Positions 8,571 through 17,500 of a DNA stretch of 64,000 nucleotides are shown here, piece by piece. The notes under the pieces are model-generated. The model worked only from the letters and a program-made list of their open reading frames with translations. It was not told where the DNA came from and made no database searches. Both the position numbers and the translations under genes were made by a program. The stretch comes from CAIKZZ01 sp036742455 (GTDB taxonomy: Bacteria; Pseudomonadota; Gammaproteobacteria; Steroidobacterales; Steroidobacteraceae). The number at the start of each line of letters is the position of its first letter. Position 1 is the stretch's first letter. Where the stretch lies: NCBI GenBank assembly GCA_036742455.1, contig DAINQU010000002.1, positions 1 to 64,000 of the forward strand, given 5' to 3'.

Positions 8571-9054
8571 AGGCCTCTGCGGCTCATCACAGGGCGCGGT
8601 AAGTGTGACGCTTAAGTCATTCATCTCCCACGAATCCGCAGGCGCGCGCGCGTCGAGTGAGGTGGGGGCGGGTGCGCGACCGGCGCGACGCCGTGCTTAG
8701 CGCCACGGCGCATCGGTCATAACCGCTTGAAGGATAAGGAGGTGACTGTTATTCTTGACAGTCTTTCCTGCCTCGATTAAGCGGCGAGAACGGTCCGATG
8801 CGAGCCTAAGCGTTCGCTGACCGGCACTCATTTCGCGCTGAATTTCGCCGGAAAACGTCTTCGTTTGTGGTCGTTGCGATCGTGCGGTCGGGGGTCACCT
8901 CGAGCGCCTGAGCACAACGGTCACGAACACAAGGTGGAACGGGCCCCGTGTCCGTTCCGTGGTGTGGCCCAACCCCCGCGCACGCGCCTGCGAGCCGGCC
9001 GGGGTTACTGAACGAGGGTGCCCCGACGGGGTGGTCCTCAGAGATCTATAAAAC
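8571..9054. other. Intergenic region upstream of rpsA
   Basis: 484 nt without a credible gene. It contains the inverted repeat GACTGT-N8-ACAGTC (8744-8763), whose spacer and right arm include a perfect TTGACA (8755-8760). A weak -10 candidate, TAAGCG, follows 17 nt later at 8778. The remaining ~270 nt to the rpsA start would be a long 5' leader, plausible for a ribosomal protein gene with translational autoregulation, but no specific structure is proven here. Confidence 0.55.
8744..8763. promoter_or_regulatory. Inverted repeat GACTGT-N8-ACAGTC overlapping a TTGACA box
   Basis: Perfect 6-bp arms with an 8-nt spacer; the TTGACA hexamer at 8755-8760 overlaps the spacer and right arm. Position upstream of rpsA suggests a promoter with a bound regulator. 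The arm orientation is the reverse of the catabolic operators elsewhere in the window, so it is not counted among them. Confidence 0.45.
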
Positions 9055-10731
9055 ATGACCGAATCTTTTGCGCAAATGTTCGAAGAGAGCTTGGCGAACC
9101 AACAGTTCCGCCCAGGCCAAATCCTCATGGCCCTCGTTGTCGAGGTCGGCCAGGATTATGTGATCGTCAACGCGGGCTTGAAGTCCGAAGCGGTCATCTC
9201 GATCGATCAGTTCAAGAACGAGCGTGGCGAGATTGAGTGCAAGGCCGGCGACGAAGTCGAAGTGGCGTTGGACTCGGTCGAAGACGGCTCGGGCGAGACC
9301 CGCCTGTCGCGTGAGAAGGCGAAGCGTGCTCGCACCTGGACCCGCCTCGAGCAGGCGTTCAATGACCAGGAAATCATCACCGGCATCATCAATGGCCGCG
9401 TGAAGGGTGGCTTCACGGTCGAGATCGAGAATGTCCGCGCGTTCCTTCCCGGTTCGCTCGTCGACGTCCGTCCGGTCCGTGATCCGTCCTATCTCGAAGG
9501 CAAGGTCCTCGAGTTCAAGGTCATCAAGCTCGATCAGAAGCGCAACAACGTCGTGGTCTCGCGCCGCGCGGTCGTGGAGCAGGAATACAGCGCCGAGCGC
9601 TCGCAGCTGCTCGACAACCTGCAGGAAGGCGCGGTCGTCAAGGGTACCGTCAAGAACCTCACCGACTACGGTGCGTTCGTGGACCTCGGCGGCATCGACG
9701 GCCTGCTGCACATCACCGACATGGCGTGGAAGCGCGTCAAGCATCCGTCGGAAGTGGTCAAGGTCGGTGACGAAATCGACGTTCGCATCCTGAAGTTCGA
9801 CCGTGAGCGTCAGCGCGTCTCGCTCGGCATCAAGCAGCTCGGTGCGGATCCGTGGCAGAACATTGCCCGTCGTTACCCGGCGAACACCCGTATCTGGGGC
9901 AAGGTCACGAACATCGCCGACTACGGCTGCTTCGTCGAAATCGAAGAAGGCGTCGAAGGCCTCGTGCACGTCTCGGAAATGGACTGGACGAACAAGAACG
10001 TCAACCCGGCCAAGGTCGTGCACGTCGGTCAGGAGACCGAGGTCATGGTGCTCGACATCGACGAGGAGCGTCGCCGCATCTCGCTCGGCTTGAAGCAGTG
10101 CAAGCCGAACCCGTGGAAGGAGTTCTCGGAGAACTACAACCGCGACGATCGCGTCTCGGGTCAGATCAAGTCGATCACCGATTTCGGTATCTTCATCGGT
10201 CTGTCGGGCGGCATCGACGGTCTCGTCCACCTCTCGGACATCTCCTGGGACATCCCGGGCGAAGAAGCCGTGCGCAGCTACCAGAAGGGTCAGACCATCG
10301 AAGCCGTCGTGCTGTCGATCGACCCGGAGCGCGAGCGCATCTCGCTCGGCATCAAGCAGATGGCGAAGGACCCGTTCTCGGCGTTCATCGCGCAGCACCC
10401 GAAGGGCAGCATCGTGACGGGTACCGTTCGCGAAGTGGATGCCAAGGGCGCCATCATCGACTTGCCGGGCGGCATCGAAGGCTACCTGCGGGCGTCGGAA
10501 TTGGCGCGTGACCGCGTGGAAGACGCGCGTACCGTGCTCAAGGAAGGCGATACGGTCGAAGCGAAGTTCACGGGCGTCGACCGCAAGTCGCGCGCGATCG
10601 CGCTGTCGATCAAGGCCAAGGACATCCATGAGGAGCAGGAAGCCATGCAGGCTTACCGCACCGATTCGATGACCGGCACGAGCCTCGGCGACCTGCTCAA
10701 GGAGCAGTTCGGCGGCGGCAGCAACGACTGA
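9055..10731 (+). CDS. rpsA: 30S ribosomal protein S1
   Basis: 558 residues, normal for a six-domain S1. The start MTESFAQMFEESLAN matches known S1 N-termini. Six consecutive S1/OB-fold repeats are visible, for example GTVKNLTDYGAFVDLGGIDG, GKVTNIADYGCFVEIEEG and GQIKSITDFGIFIGLSGG. S1 binds mRNA and helps load it onto the 30S subunit. Codon use is strongly biased, as expected for an abundant protein. ihfB follows after a strong hairpin. Confidence 0.98.
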   Translation: MTESFAQMFEESLANQQFRPGQILMALVVEVGQDYVIVNAGLKSEAVISIDQFKNERGEIECKAGDEVEVALDSVEDGSGETRLSREKAKRARTWTRLEQAFNDQEIITGIINGRVKGGFTVEIENVRAFLPGSLVDVRPVRDPSYLEGKVLEFKVIKLDQKRNNVVVSRRAVVEQEYSAERSQLLDNLQEGAVVKGTVKNLTDYGAFVDLGGIDGLLHITDMAWKRVKHPSEVVKVGDEIDVRILKFDRERQRVSLGIKQLGADPWQNIARRYPANTRIWGKVTNIADYGCFVEIEEGVEGLVHVSEMDWTNKNVNPAKVVHVGQETEVMVLDIDEERRRISLGLKQCKPNPWKEFSENYNRDDRVSGQIKSITDFGIFIGLSGGIDGLVHLSDISWDIPGEEAVRSYQKGQTIEAVVLSIDPERERISLGIKQMAKDPFSAFIAQHPKGSIVTGTVREVDAKGAIIDLPGGIEGYLRASELARDRVEDARTVLKEGDTVEAKFTGVDRKSRAIALSIKAKDIHEEQEAMQAYRTDSMTGTSLGDLLKEQFGGGSND

Positions 10732-10743
10732 TAAGGTCGGGTT

Positions 10744-10773
10744 GGAAGACGGGGGTGGAAACCCCCGTCTTCC
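10744..10773 (+). terminator. Strong hairpin between rpsA and ihfB
   Basis: A perfect 13-bp stem (GGAAGACGGGGGT / ACCCCCGTCTTCC) with a GGAA loop begins 12 nt after the rpsA stop. No U-tract follows, so it may be a partial terminator, a 3'-end protecting structure or a processing site rather than a full intrinsic terminator. Confidence 0.65.
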
Positions 10774-10812
10774 AGTCGTAACATATTGAAAAATCGGTCC
10801 CGGGATGTCGGC

Positions 10813-11115
10813 ATGACGAAGTCGGAATTGATCGAGATCATCACCTTCAAGCAGAAGCATTTGCCCGCGAAGGACGTTGAACTCGCGGTCAAGCAGATCC
10901 TCGAAATCATGAGTGACGCACTCGCCACCGGAGAGCGGATTGAAATCCGCGGCTTCGGCAGCTTTGCGCTCCACTTCCGTCCGGCCCGTCAGGGACGCAA
11001 CCCGAAGACGGGTGAAGCGGTCTCGCTGCAGGGCAAGTATGTGCCGCACTTTAAGCCCGGTAAGGACCTGCGCGAGCGGGTCAACGACGGGCAGCACTTG
11101 CCGATCCGCGAATAG
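10813..11115 (+). CDS. ihfB: Integration host factor subunit beta
   Basis: 100 residues when started at ATG 10813 (MTKSELIEIITFKQKHLPAKDVE), which matches IhfB N-termini; an upstream in-frame TTG at 10786 would add nine residues and is unlikely. HU/IHF fold with the DNA-intercalating arm GRNPKTGEAVSLQGKYVPHFKPG. IHF bends DNA by more than 160 degrees as a heterodimer with IhfA. The rpsA-ihfB order is conserved in gammaproteobacteria; lapA-lapB normally comes next but is not found until 46933. Confidence 0.97.
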   Translation: MTKSELIEIITFKQKHLPAKDVELAVKQILEIMSDALATGERIEIRGFGSFALHFRPARQGRNPKTGEAVSLQGKYVPHFKPGKDLRERVNDGQHLPIRE

Positions 11116-11309
11116 CGCGGTCGGCCTCGCGGTTAACGAACAAGAATTGTCAGGCCCGTCGTAAACGGCGTTGCCTGATCCAGACCGCTCGGCGAGCGGG
11201 TCTATCGGGCTATCGTGATGCCCGCACCCTTACGAATGTCGAATTCCATGGCGTCGCCGGCGCAAGCCGACGTCCACCTCCCGTGGGTCGCATCGCCGTC
11301 CTTTCAGTG

Positions 11310-11795
11310 CTAGTCGCGCCAGGCCGCTGGGATCAACGGGGAATGCTTGGTGTCGAAGGCGTACCCCAACAGGGACATCGCGTCTTTGACGTCGGTCTTT
11401 GAGAAATCCAAACCTTCGAAATAGAGCGGCACATCCATGCGCTTCGCCAACGCATAGGAGAACAAGTCGCCCATGTTTAGGTCGGCGGGGTGGTGGCCTT
11501 TTCCATACCGAGCGCAGCCATGGCGGCCATGAGAGACCATCGATGCGTCTAGTGGCACGATCTCCACACGGTATTCCGCTAGCAGATCGTCCAAGGGCTG
11601 AATGCCTGCCGCGTCTTTTTTACCGATGAAAATCACCGAAAGCTCCATCAACGTTCCGGTGCTCATGAACAGCGGTCTCGTTTTTTGCAGACCGTGACGA
11701 AAGGCCTGCGCCGATGCGCGCTGCTCAAACAGACTCATGATGGGTGACGAATCTACGACGGCTGCTGCCAGCGTTTGCACCGCTTTCTGTTTCAT
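11310..11795 (-). CDS. PIN-domain ribonuclease toxin (VapC family)
   Basis: 161 residues. PIN-domain proteins are Mg-dependent RNases that act on tRNA or rRNA in toxin-antitoxin pairs. The expected acidic residues are visible: Asp15 (AAAVVDSSP), Glu51 (TLMELSVIF), Asp110 (NMGDLFSYALA) and Asp130 (EGLDFSKTD). Its ATG shares four bases (ATGA) with the stop of the upstream antitoxin, so the two are translationally coupled. Base composition is less GC-rich than the neighbouring housekeeping genes, consistent with acquisition. Confidence 0.9.
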   Translation of the reverse strand: MKQKAVQTLAAAVVDSSPIMSLFEQRASAQAFRHGLQKTRPLFMSTGTLMELSVIFIGKKDAAGIQPLDDLLAEYRVEIVPLDASMVSHGRHGCARYGKGHHPADLNMGDLFSYALAKRMDVPLYFEGLDFSKTDVKDAMSLLGYAFDTKHSPLIPAAWRD

Positions 11796-12058
11796 TTCGG
11801 CAAGCCCAGTTCGTCGTATTCAATCATCGCCTCCATCGGGCGAGGGTCGCGCGTGGGCAGCGCGTCGAAGCGTTCCAAGATCTTCGAGATTTCATCGCGA
11901 GGATCTAGCGCGACGTTTGCCCGCGCGGCCAGAGCTTCTTCGAGCAAGACGATGGTTTCTTGCGTGAGCGAGCGACGATGGCGGTCCGACTCGCGCTGAA
12001 TCAGGCGTCGGAGCTGCGGAGGGAAATCCTTGAGTTGCAAAGGCATCGGCTTGGTCAT
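11792..12058 (-). CDS. Ribbon-helix-helix antitoxin (FitA/VapB type)
   Basis: 88 residues from ATG at 12058 (MTKPMPLQLKDFPPQLRRLI). The N-terminus has the Arc/MetJ-like pattern LQLKDFPPQLRRLIQRES followed by RSLTQETIVLLEEAL, as in FitA-type antitoxins. A longer open frame to 12307 is not needed. The C-terminus (MEAMIEYDELGLPK) would be the part that wraps the toxin. It would repress its own promoter together with VapC; an inverted repeat lies upstream at 12115. Confidence 0.85.
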   Translation of the reverse strand: MTKPMPLQLKDFPPQLRRLIQRESDRHRRSLTQETIVLLEEALAARANVALDPRDEISKILERFDALPTRDPRPMEAMIEYDELGLPK

Positions 12059-12514
12059 AGCGCGTCTCCAGATTGGCGTCAGTCTACCACCGGTAGTCCT
12101 AAGGAGTCTATAAGGCATGCTAAAAGCATGCTTGACTCGACTGGATGACGCCGCAGTGGCCGTAACGGTAGATGCCCTGTCGAGTTCACCGGAAATCTGC
12201 GCGACCGCGACCCGGTGGCGGATTCGAGCTGTGGGAGTAAACCGCATCACTCGGTTGATTAGGCTCAGCGAAAAAAGGAGGATCGTCAGCCGTTGGGGAT
12301 ACTTCACGTCACTCGCTGTTTGCCGTTCCGTCCGTCCCCAGGCCGTGGACCTCCTAATATCGGCTCGTACCGAACGCCGGCCCGCGGCGATTTTGAGTCG
12401 ACGCGTGTGCAGCGCAGCACAGCTGGCCTATAGTGGCCGCTCTTTCCGAAAGGGTGCGGGCGCGTCGGGCCTTATCCGACCCTTCACCCCAACTCTCATG
12501 CAGGAGTGAGGCGT
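12059..12514. other. Intergenic region between vapB-like gene and enoyl-CoA hydratase
   Basis: About 455 nt of divergent promoter space. It holds the inverted repeat at 12115-12131 and a CAGGAG ribosome site just before the hydratase. Small open frames here have no recognisable content. No tRNA or integrase is visible at this edge of the catabolic region. Confidence 0.5.
12115..12131. promoter_or_regulatory. Inverted repeat GCATGC-TAAAA-GCATGC, candidate toxin-antitoxin operator
   Basis: Perfect 6-bp arms (GCATGC is also self-palindromic) separated by TAAAA, 57 nt upstream of the antitoxin ATG on the minus strand. Ribbon-helix-helix antitoxins bind short inverted repeats of this kind, so this is the best autoregulation site in the region. 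Confidence 0.5.
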
Positions 12515-13288
12515 ATGGCGATGGATACGGTGCGAGTCGAACGTCAGGGCGCGGTGCTGTGGCTCGAGATGAATCGACCGGATGCCCTGAACGCGTTTAA
12601 CACGGACTTGCGCCTGACGTTGCTCGCCCAATTGCGCGCCGTTGCGGAAGACGACAGCGTGCGGGCGGTGGTGCTGAGCGGCAAAGGCCGCGCCTTTGGC
12701 GCCGGCGCCGATTTGCGGGAAGGCTTTCCGAACGGTCCGGAGCTCGAGCGGCAACTGATCGAAGAATACGGCCCGGCGGTCGAGTGCATCGCGACGATGG
12801 CGAAGCCCGTCATTGTGGCGGTCGAAGGCTTTGCTACGGGGGTCGCGATGGCGCACGTGCTCGCCGCCGACCTGTGCGTGATGGCGAACGATGCGTTCCT
12901 CATGCTGCCCTTTATGAATATTGCCTTGGTGCCGGACGGCGGACTGACCTGGCTCTTGGAGCGTCGCCTCGGCTACCAGCGCGCGTTTGAGTTGGCGGTC
13001 TCCGGCGATCGTTTGCCGGCCGCGCGCTGTCACGAGCTCGGCCTCGTGAACCGTCTCGTCGGTAAAGGGGAGGCGGTGGCGGCGGCGCTCGACTGGGCGC
13101 AGACCCTCGCGTCAAAGCCTTTCCAGGCCATGGGCCGCACCAAACAGCTGCTGCGCGCCGCGCCGCACGCGACCTTGGTCGACACCCAAGCCGCCGAGGC
13201 CCGTCTGCAAAACGTCTGCATCGATTCGGCCGACTGCAAGGAAGGCGTGGCGGCCTTCTTGGAAAAGCGCCCCGCGCGCTTTGCCTGA
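12515..13288 (+). CDS. Enoyl-CoA hydratase/isomerase family protein
   Basis: 257 residues from ATG 12515, eight nt after CAGGAG; an in-frame GTG at 12506 overlaps that ribosome site and is less likely. Crotonase fold with oxyanion-hole segments GKGRAFGAGADLREGF and AVEGFATGVAMAHVLAADL. The first catalytic-Glu position of classical hydratases (PExxLG) reads FMNIALVPDGG, with Asn, while FELAVSG keeps the second Glu. It may therefore be an isomerase or another crotonase activity rather than a standard hydratase. Convergent with the AraC gene, 6 nt apart. Confidence 0.88.
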   Translation: MAMDTVRVERQGAVLWLEMNRPDALNAFNTDLRLTLLAQLRAVAEDDSVRAVVLSGKGRAFGAGADLREGFPNGPELERQLIEEYGPAVECIATMAKPVIVAVEGFATGVAMAHVLAADLCVMANDAFLMLPFMNIALVPDGGLTWLLERRLGYQRAFELAVSGDRLPAARCHELGLVNRLVGKGEAVAAALDWAQTLASKPFQAMGRTKQLLRAAPHATLVDTQAAEARLQNVCIDSADCKEGVAAFLEKRPARFA

Positions 13289-13294
13289 GCCGCG

Positions 13295-14374
13295 TTAGTC
13301 CGGTTGCTCGGCGCGCCGATACGCGCCGGGCGACAGATTCGCCCATTTGCGAAAGGCGCGATGGAACGCGCTCGGCTCGTCGAAGCCCAGTGCAAGGGCA
13401 ATGTCCCGCACGCTGAGATCCGTGCCGCTCAGGTACGCGATCGCCAGATCCCGCCGCAGGTGGTCCTTGATCGTCTGATACGACTCGCCCTCGGCCTTGA
13501 GGCGCCGCCGCAAGGTGGCCGGCGCCATCGAAAGTTCCCGGGCCAAGGCCTCAAGCTCCGGGAACGTGTCCGGGAGCGTCTGGCGCAGTCGGCGTCGGAT
13601 GCGGCTCGCCAGGCTTTGCGGGCTCTTGTACTTCAGCAGGATGTTCTCAGGCGCTAAGCGCAGAAATTCCTTGGCGCTGCGCTCGCTTTGCACGACCGGC
13701 AGATCGAGCGTGCCGGCGGCAAATTCGATCACCGTGCGGGGTGCATCGAACTTCAAGACGGGGCTGAAAATGGCGGTGTACTCGGCCACGTGGTCGGGGG
13801 CAGGGTAGGCGAACGCCGCCTCGATGATCGGGATCCGCCGACCGACGAGCCAGCAGGCCAAGCCGTGCGTCATGACGAGCAGCGTCTCGTGCGCAAACCG
13901 CTCGACCGGGCGGGCCGGGTCGGTGAGTCGGATCGACAGCCGCGCGCGCGTCTCGTCGCGCTCCAGTACGAGCGAGACGTCATCGAGGAACACCCCGAAA
14001 TACCGGATCGCACGATCCAGCGCCGTCGCCAGCGTCGCGCAGTGCACCACCGCGCGCGTCAGCAGCGCAAAGCTGCCTTCTTTCATCCGACGGGAGTCTT
14101 GGCCGAAGAACTCGTCGTCGAGCACGGCGATCGTGCCGCGCCAAAGCGCCGCGTATTGGCTCGGCGAGACGCGTGAACGGTCTTCCTCGAGCAAGGCCGG
14201 CGGGATGCCGGCCGCGTGCAGCACCGCCTGTGTGCTGAGCCCACGATCCACGAGGGCCGCCGCGACCGGTCGCACGAAGTGGATCGAGATCGTGCCTTTT
14301 TCGGTCGTCGTCGCGCCGCGGTGGGTCGCCGTCGGCGCCGCGGTGCGGGTGGAGTGGCGTTTTCGCTCACGCAT
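13295..14374 (-). CDS. AraC family transcriptional regulator (OruR/ArgR-like)
   Basis: 359 residues from ATG 14374; another ATG nine codons upstream (14401) is possible. The N-terminal half matches the long effector-binding domain of OruR-type regulators (VRPVAAALVDRGLSTQAVLHAAGIPPALLEED). Two helix-turn-helix motifs close the protein (LARELSMAPATLRRRLKAEGESYQTI and VRDIALALGFDEPSAFHRAF). It is divergent from the fused mutase gene with ~145 nt between starts, so that gene is a natural target. Confidence 0.92.
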   Translation of the reverse strand: MRERKRHSTRTAAPTATHRGATTTEKGTISIHFVRPVAAALVDRGLSTQAVLHAAGIPPALLEEDRSRVSPSQYAALWRGTIAVLDDEFFGQDSRRMKEGSFALLTRAVVHCATLATALDRAIRYFGVFLDDVSLVLERDETRARLSIRLTDPARPVERFAHETLLVMTHGLACWLVGRRIPIIEAAFAYPAPDHVAEYTAIFSPVLKFDAPRTVIEFAAGTLDLPVVQSERSAKEFLRLAPENILLKYKSPQSLASRIRRRLRQTLPDTFPELEALARELSMAPATLRRRLKAEGESYQTIKDHLRRDLAIAYLSGTDLSVRDIALALGFDEPSAFHRAFRKWANLSPGAYRRAEQPD

Positions 14375-14519
14375 CCTGAACGCTCCGGACAGCAGGCGCA
14401 TCGCAGGCCTTGGGTATATTTCCCATTCTCCGGGGGTGCCACGGTGCGCCGTGGGCCAACCGCGGACTGGGCGGCACCGACCGCGCCTCCGGAACGGCCG
14501 TTCCACGCAAGGTGCTCCC

Positions 14520-17500
14520 ATGTCTTTCGCTACCCAAACCGCGCATTCCTCTACCGCTTCGGTGTCGACGGACGCCCACGATACACCGTTGCGCTTCGTG
14601 ACGGCGGCGTCGCTGTTCGACGGGCACGATGCGGCGATCAACGTCATGCGCCGCCTAATTCAAGCGCAGGGTGGCGAGGTCATCCACCTCGGTCACAACC
14701 GCTCGGTCGAAGACATCGTGCGCGCGGCCTTGCAAGAAGATGCCGATGCGATCGCCGTGTCCTCCTACCAGGGCGGTCACCTCGAATTTTTCAAATACAT
14801 GGTCGACATGCTGCGCGAACGCGGTGCCGGTCATATCCGGGTGTTCGGCGGCGGTGGCGGCACGATCACGCCCGAGGAGACCCGGGAACTCGCCGCCTAC
14901 GGCGTCGAGCGCATTTACCACCCGAACGACGGCGCGCATTTAGGTCTCGTCGGCATGATCGAGGACCTGATGCAGCGCACCCGGGCGCACCACCGCCCGG
15001 CGACGGTGCCCGAGGCGGTCGATTGCGCGAACGAGTTGTCGGTTGGGCAACTGCTGACAGCGATCGAGACCGATGCGATCCCGGCCGGTGCGCTGACCGC
15101 GTTGCGGCAGCGCTGGACGTTGGCCGGCCGGCGCACGCCCGTCATCGGCGTCACCGGCACGGGCGGCGCGGGCAAGTCGTCGGTGGTCGATGAGTTGGTG
15201 CTGCGCTTTCTCACCGCGTTCCCAGAGATGCGCATTGCGGTGCTGGCCGTCGATCCGACCCGTCGACGCAGCGGCGGCGCGTTGCTCGGCGATCGCATCC
15301 GCATGAACTCGCTGCGCTCGTCGCGCCTGTACATGCGCAGTCTCGCGACCCGTCGCCGCAACGCCGCGACCAGTGCGGTGCTCGCCGATTGCACGCTGTG
15401 CCTGAAGGGGCAGGGCTATGACCTCGTGATCGTGGAGACCGCGGGCATCGGCCAGTCCGACTCCGAGATCGTGGACCTCGTGGATCTGCCGATCTACGTG
15501 ATGACCTCCGACTACGGCGCGGCCAGCCAACTCGAAAAAATCGACATGATCGATTACGCCGAGTTGATCGTCCTTAACAAGTACGACCGGCGTGGCGCTC
15601 AGGATGCGTTGCGCGATGTGCGCAAGCAGTGGCGGCGTAATCGCACCCAGTTCACGCTACCGGACGACGCGGTGCCGGTGTATCCGACCATCGCCAGTCA
15701 GTTCAACGACCCGGGTATCACGTGGATGTTCACCGAGTTGTGCCGCCTGCTGCGCGAGAAGCTGCAGCTGCCGGCCGAGCGCTGGACACCGAGTCTCGAC
15801 ACCCGCATCCGCGAGCCGCGCGAGACCGTGCTGCTGCCGCCGGCGCGGGTGCGTTATTTGGCGGAAATCGCCGAGTCGGGCCGCGCCATCAATCGGCACA
15901 TCGAACGCGCGAGCGACACCGTGCAGCGCGCTCAGTCCGTCTGGGAGGCCTTGGGTGAGTTGCAGGATCCGCTCCGGCCGGCGCCGCTCGCGCTGTATCC
16001 GAGTGAGGCCTTGCACGACGCGACCGACACGGCGCTGGGCACGCTGCGCCAGCGCTACAACGACGCGCTGATGAGCCTCCCGGCCGACCAGCTCTCGGCC
16101 TTGCGGGAGTGGCCGGCGCGGCGCCAGTCGGTGATCGCTCCCGAGTACACCTACACGGTGCGCGGGCGCGAGGTGAAGGGCGAGAACTACACCGTCTCAC
16201 TGTCCCACCAACCGATCCCGAAGGTCGCCGCGCCGCACTCGGACCGCTGGGGCGAGTGGCTGCGTTTCCTCGGCAAGGAGAACCTCCCCGGCGCCTATCC
16301 GTACACGGCGGGCATCTACCCGTATCGACGGACCGGTGAAGACCCGATCCGCATGTTTGCCGGCGAAGGCACGCCCGAGCGCACCAATCGGCGTTTCCAT
16401 TACCTCAGCCGCGGTCAGAAGGCGACGCGCCTGTCGACGGCCTTCGACTCGGTGACGCTCTACGGCGAGGACCCGGCGCTGCGTCCGGACATCTACGGCA
16501 AGGTCGGTAACTCCGGCGTCAGTATCGCCACGCTCGATGACATGAAGAAGCTCTACTCGGGCTTCGACCTGTGCAACCCGAACACCTCCGTGTCGATGAC
16601 GATCAACGGGCCGGCGCCGATCATCCTCGCGATGTTCCTGAACACGGCCGTGGATCAGCAGGTCGAGAAATACCTGCGTGCCGACGCCGGTCGCTGGGCG
16701 GAGGCCGAGGCGCGCATCGCCGCCGCCTACGCAGGCCGCCCGCGGCCGACGTATCACGGACCGCTGCCGGAGGGGAATGACGGCTTGGGCTTGGGGCTCC
16801 TCGGCATCACCGGCGACGAACTCGTCGATGCCGAGACCTACGCGCGCATCAGTGCCGAGACCATCGCCGTCGTCCGTGGCACGGTCCAAGCGGATATCTT
16901 CAAAGAGGATCAGGCCCAGAACACCTGCATCTTCTCGACCGAGTTTGCGCTGCGCATGATGGGCGACGTGCAACAGACCTTCGTCGATCGTGGCGTGCGG
17001 AACTTCTACTCCGTCTCGATCAGCGGTTATCACATCGCCGAAGCCGGCGCGAACCCGATCTCGCAGCTCGCGTTCACGCTCTCCAACGGCTTTACCATCG
17101 TCGAGTACTACCTCGCCCGCGGCATGAAGATCGATGACTTCGCGCCGAACCTGTCGTTCTTCTTCTCGAACGGCATGGACCCCGAGTACTCGGTGATCGG
17201 CCGCGTCGCGCGACGCATCTGGGCGCGAGCGATGAAGGAGCGCTACGGCGCGAACGCACGCAGTCAGATGATGAAGTACCACATCCAGACCTCGGGACGC
17301 TCGTTGCACGCCCAAGAGATCCAGTTCAACGACATACGCACGACGCTGCAGGCGCTGTATGCGTTGCTCGATAACTGCAACTCGCTGCATACGAACGCCT
17401 ACGACGAAGCGATCACGACGCCGACCGAGGAGTCGGTGCGCCGCGCGGTGGCGATTCAGTTGATCATCAATCGCGAACTCGGCGTTAACTTCTGCGAGAA

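Noticed and set aside
8744..8763. rpsA upstream repeat as a member of the catabolic operator family
   Set aside because: The half-sites GACTGT and ACAGTC are in the reverse order and there is no A/T-rich flank like AAGAAAC.
9046..11097. 683-residue open frame on the minus strand across rpsA and ihfB
   Set aside because: It is the antisense of rpsA and ihfB, whose plus-strand proteins have unmistakable S1 and IHF motifs; long antisense frames are common in GC-rich coding DNA.
13824..14519. Upstream extension of the isobutyryl-CoA mutase frame
   Set aside because: The 232 extra codons are antisense to the AraC gene and have Ser/Arg-rich composition; the family N-terminus begins at ATG 14520.
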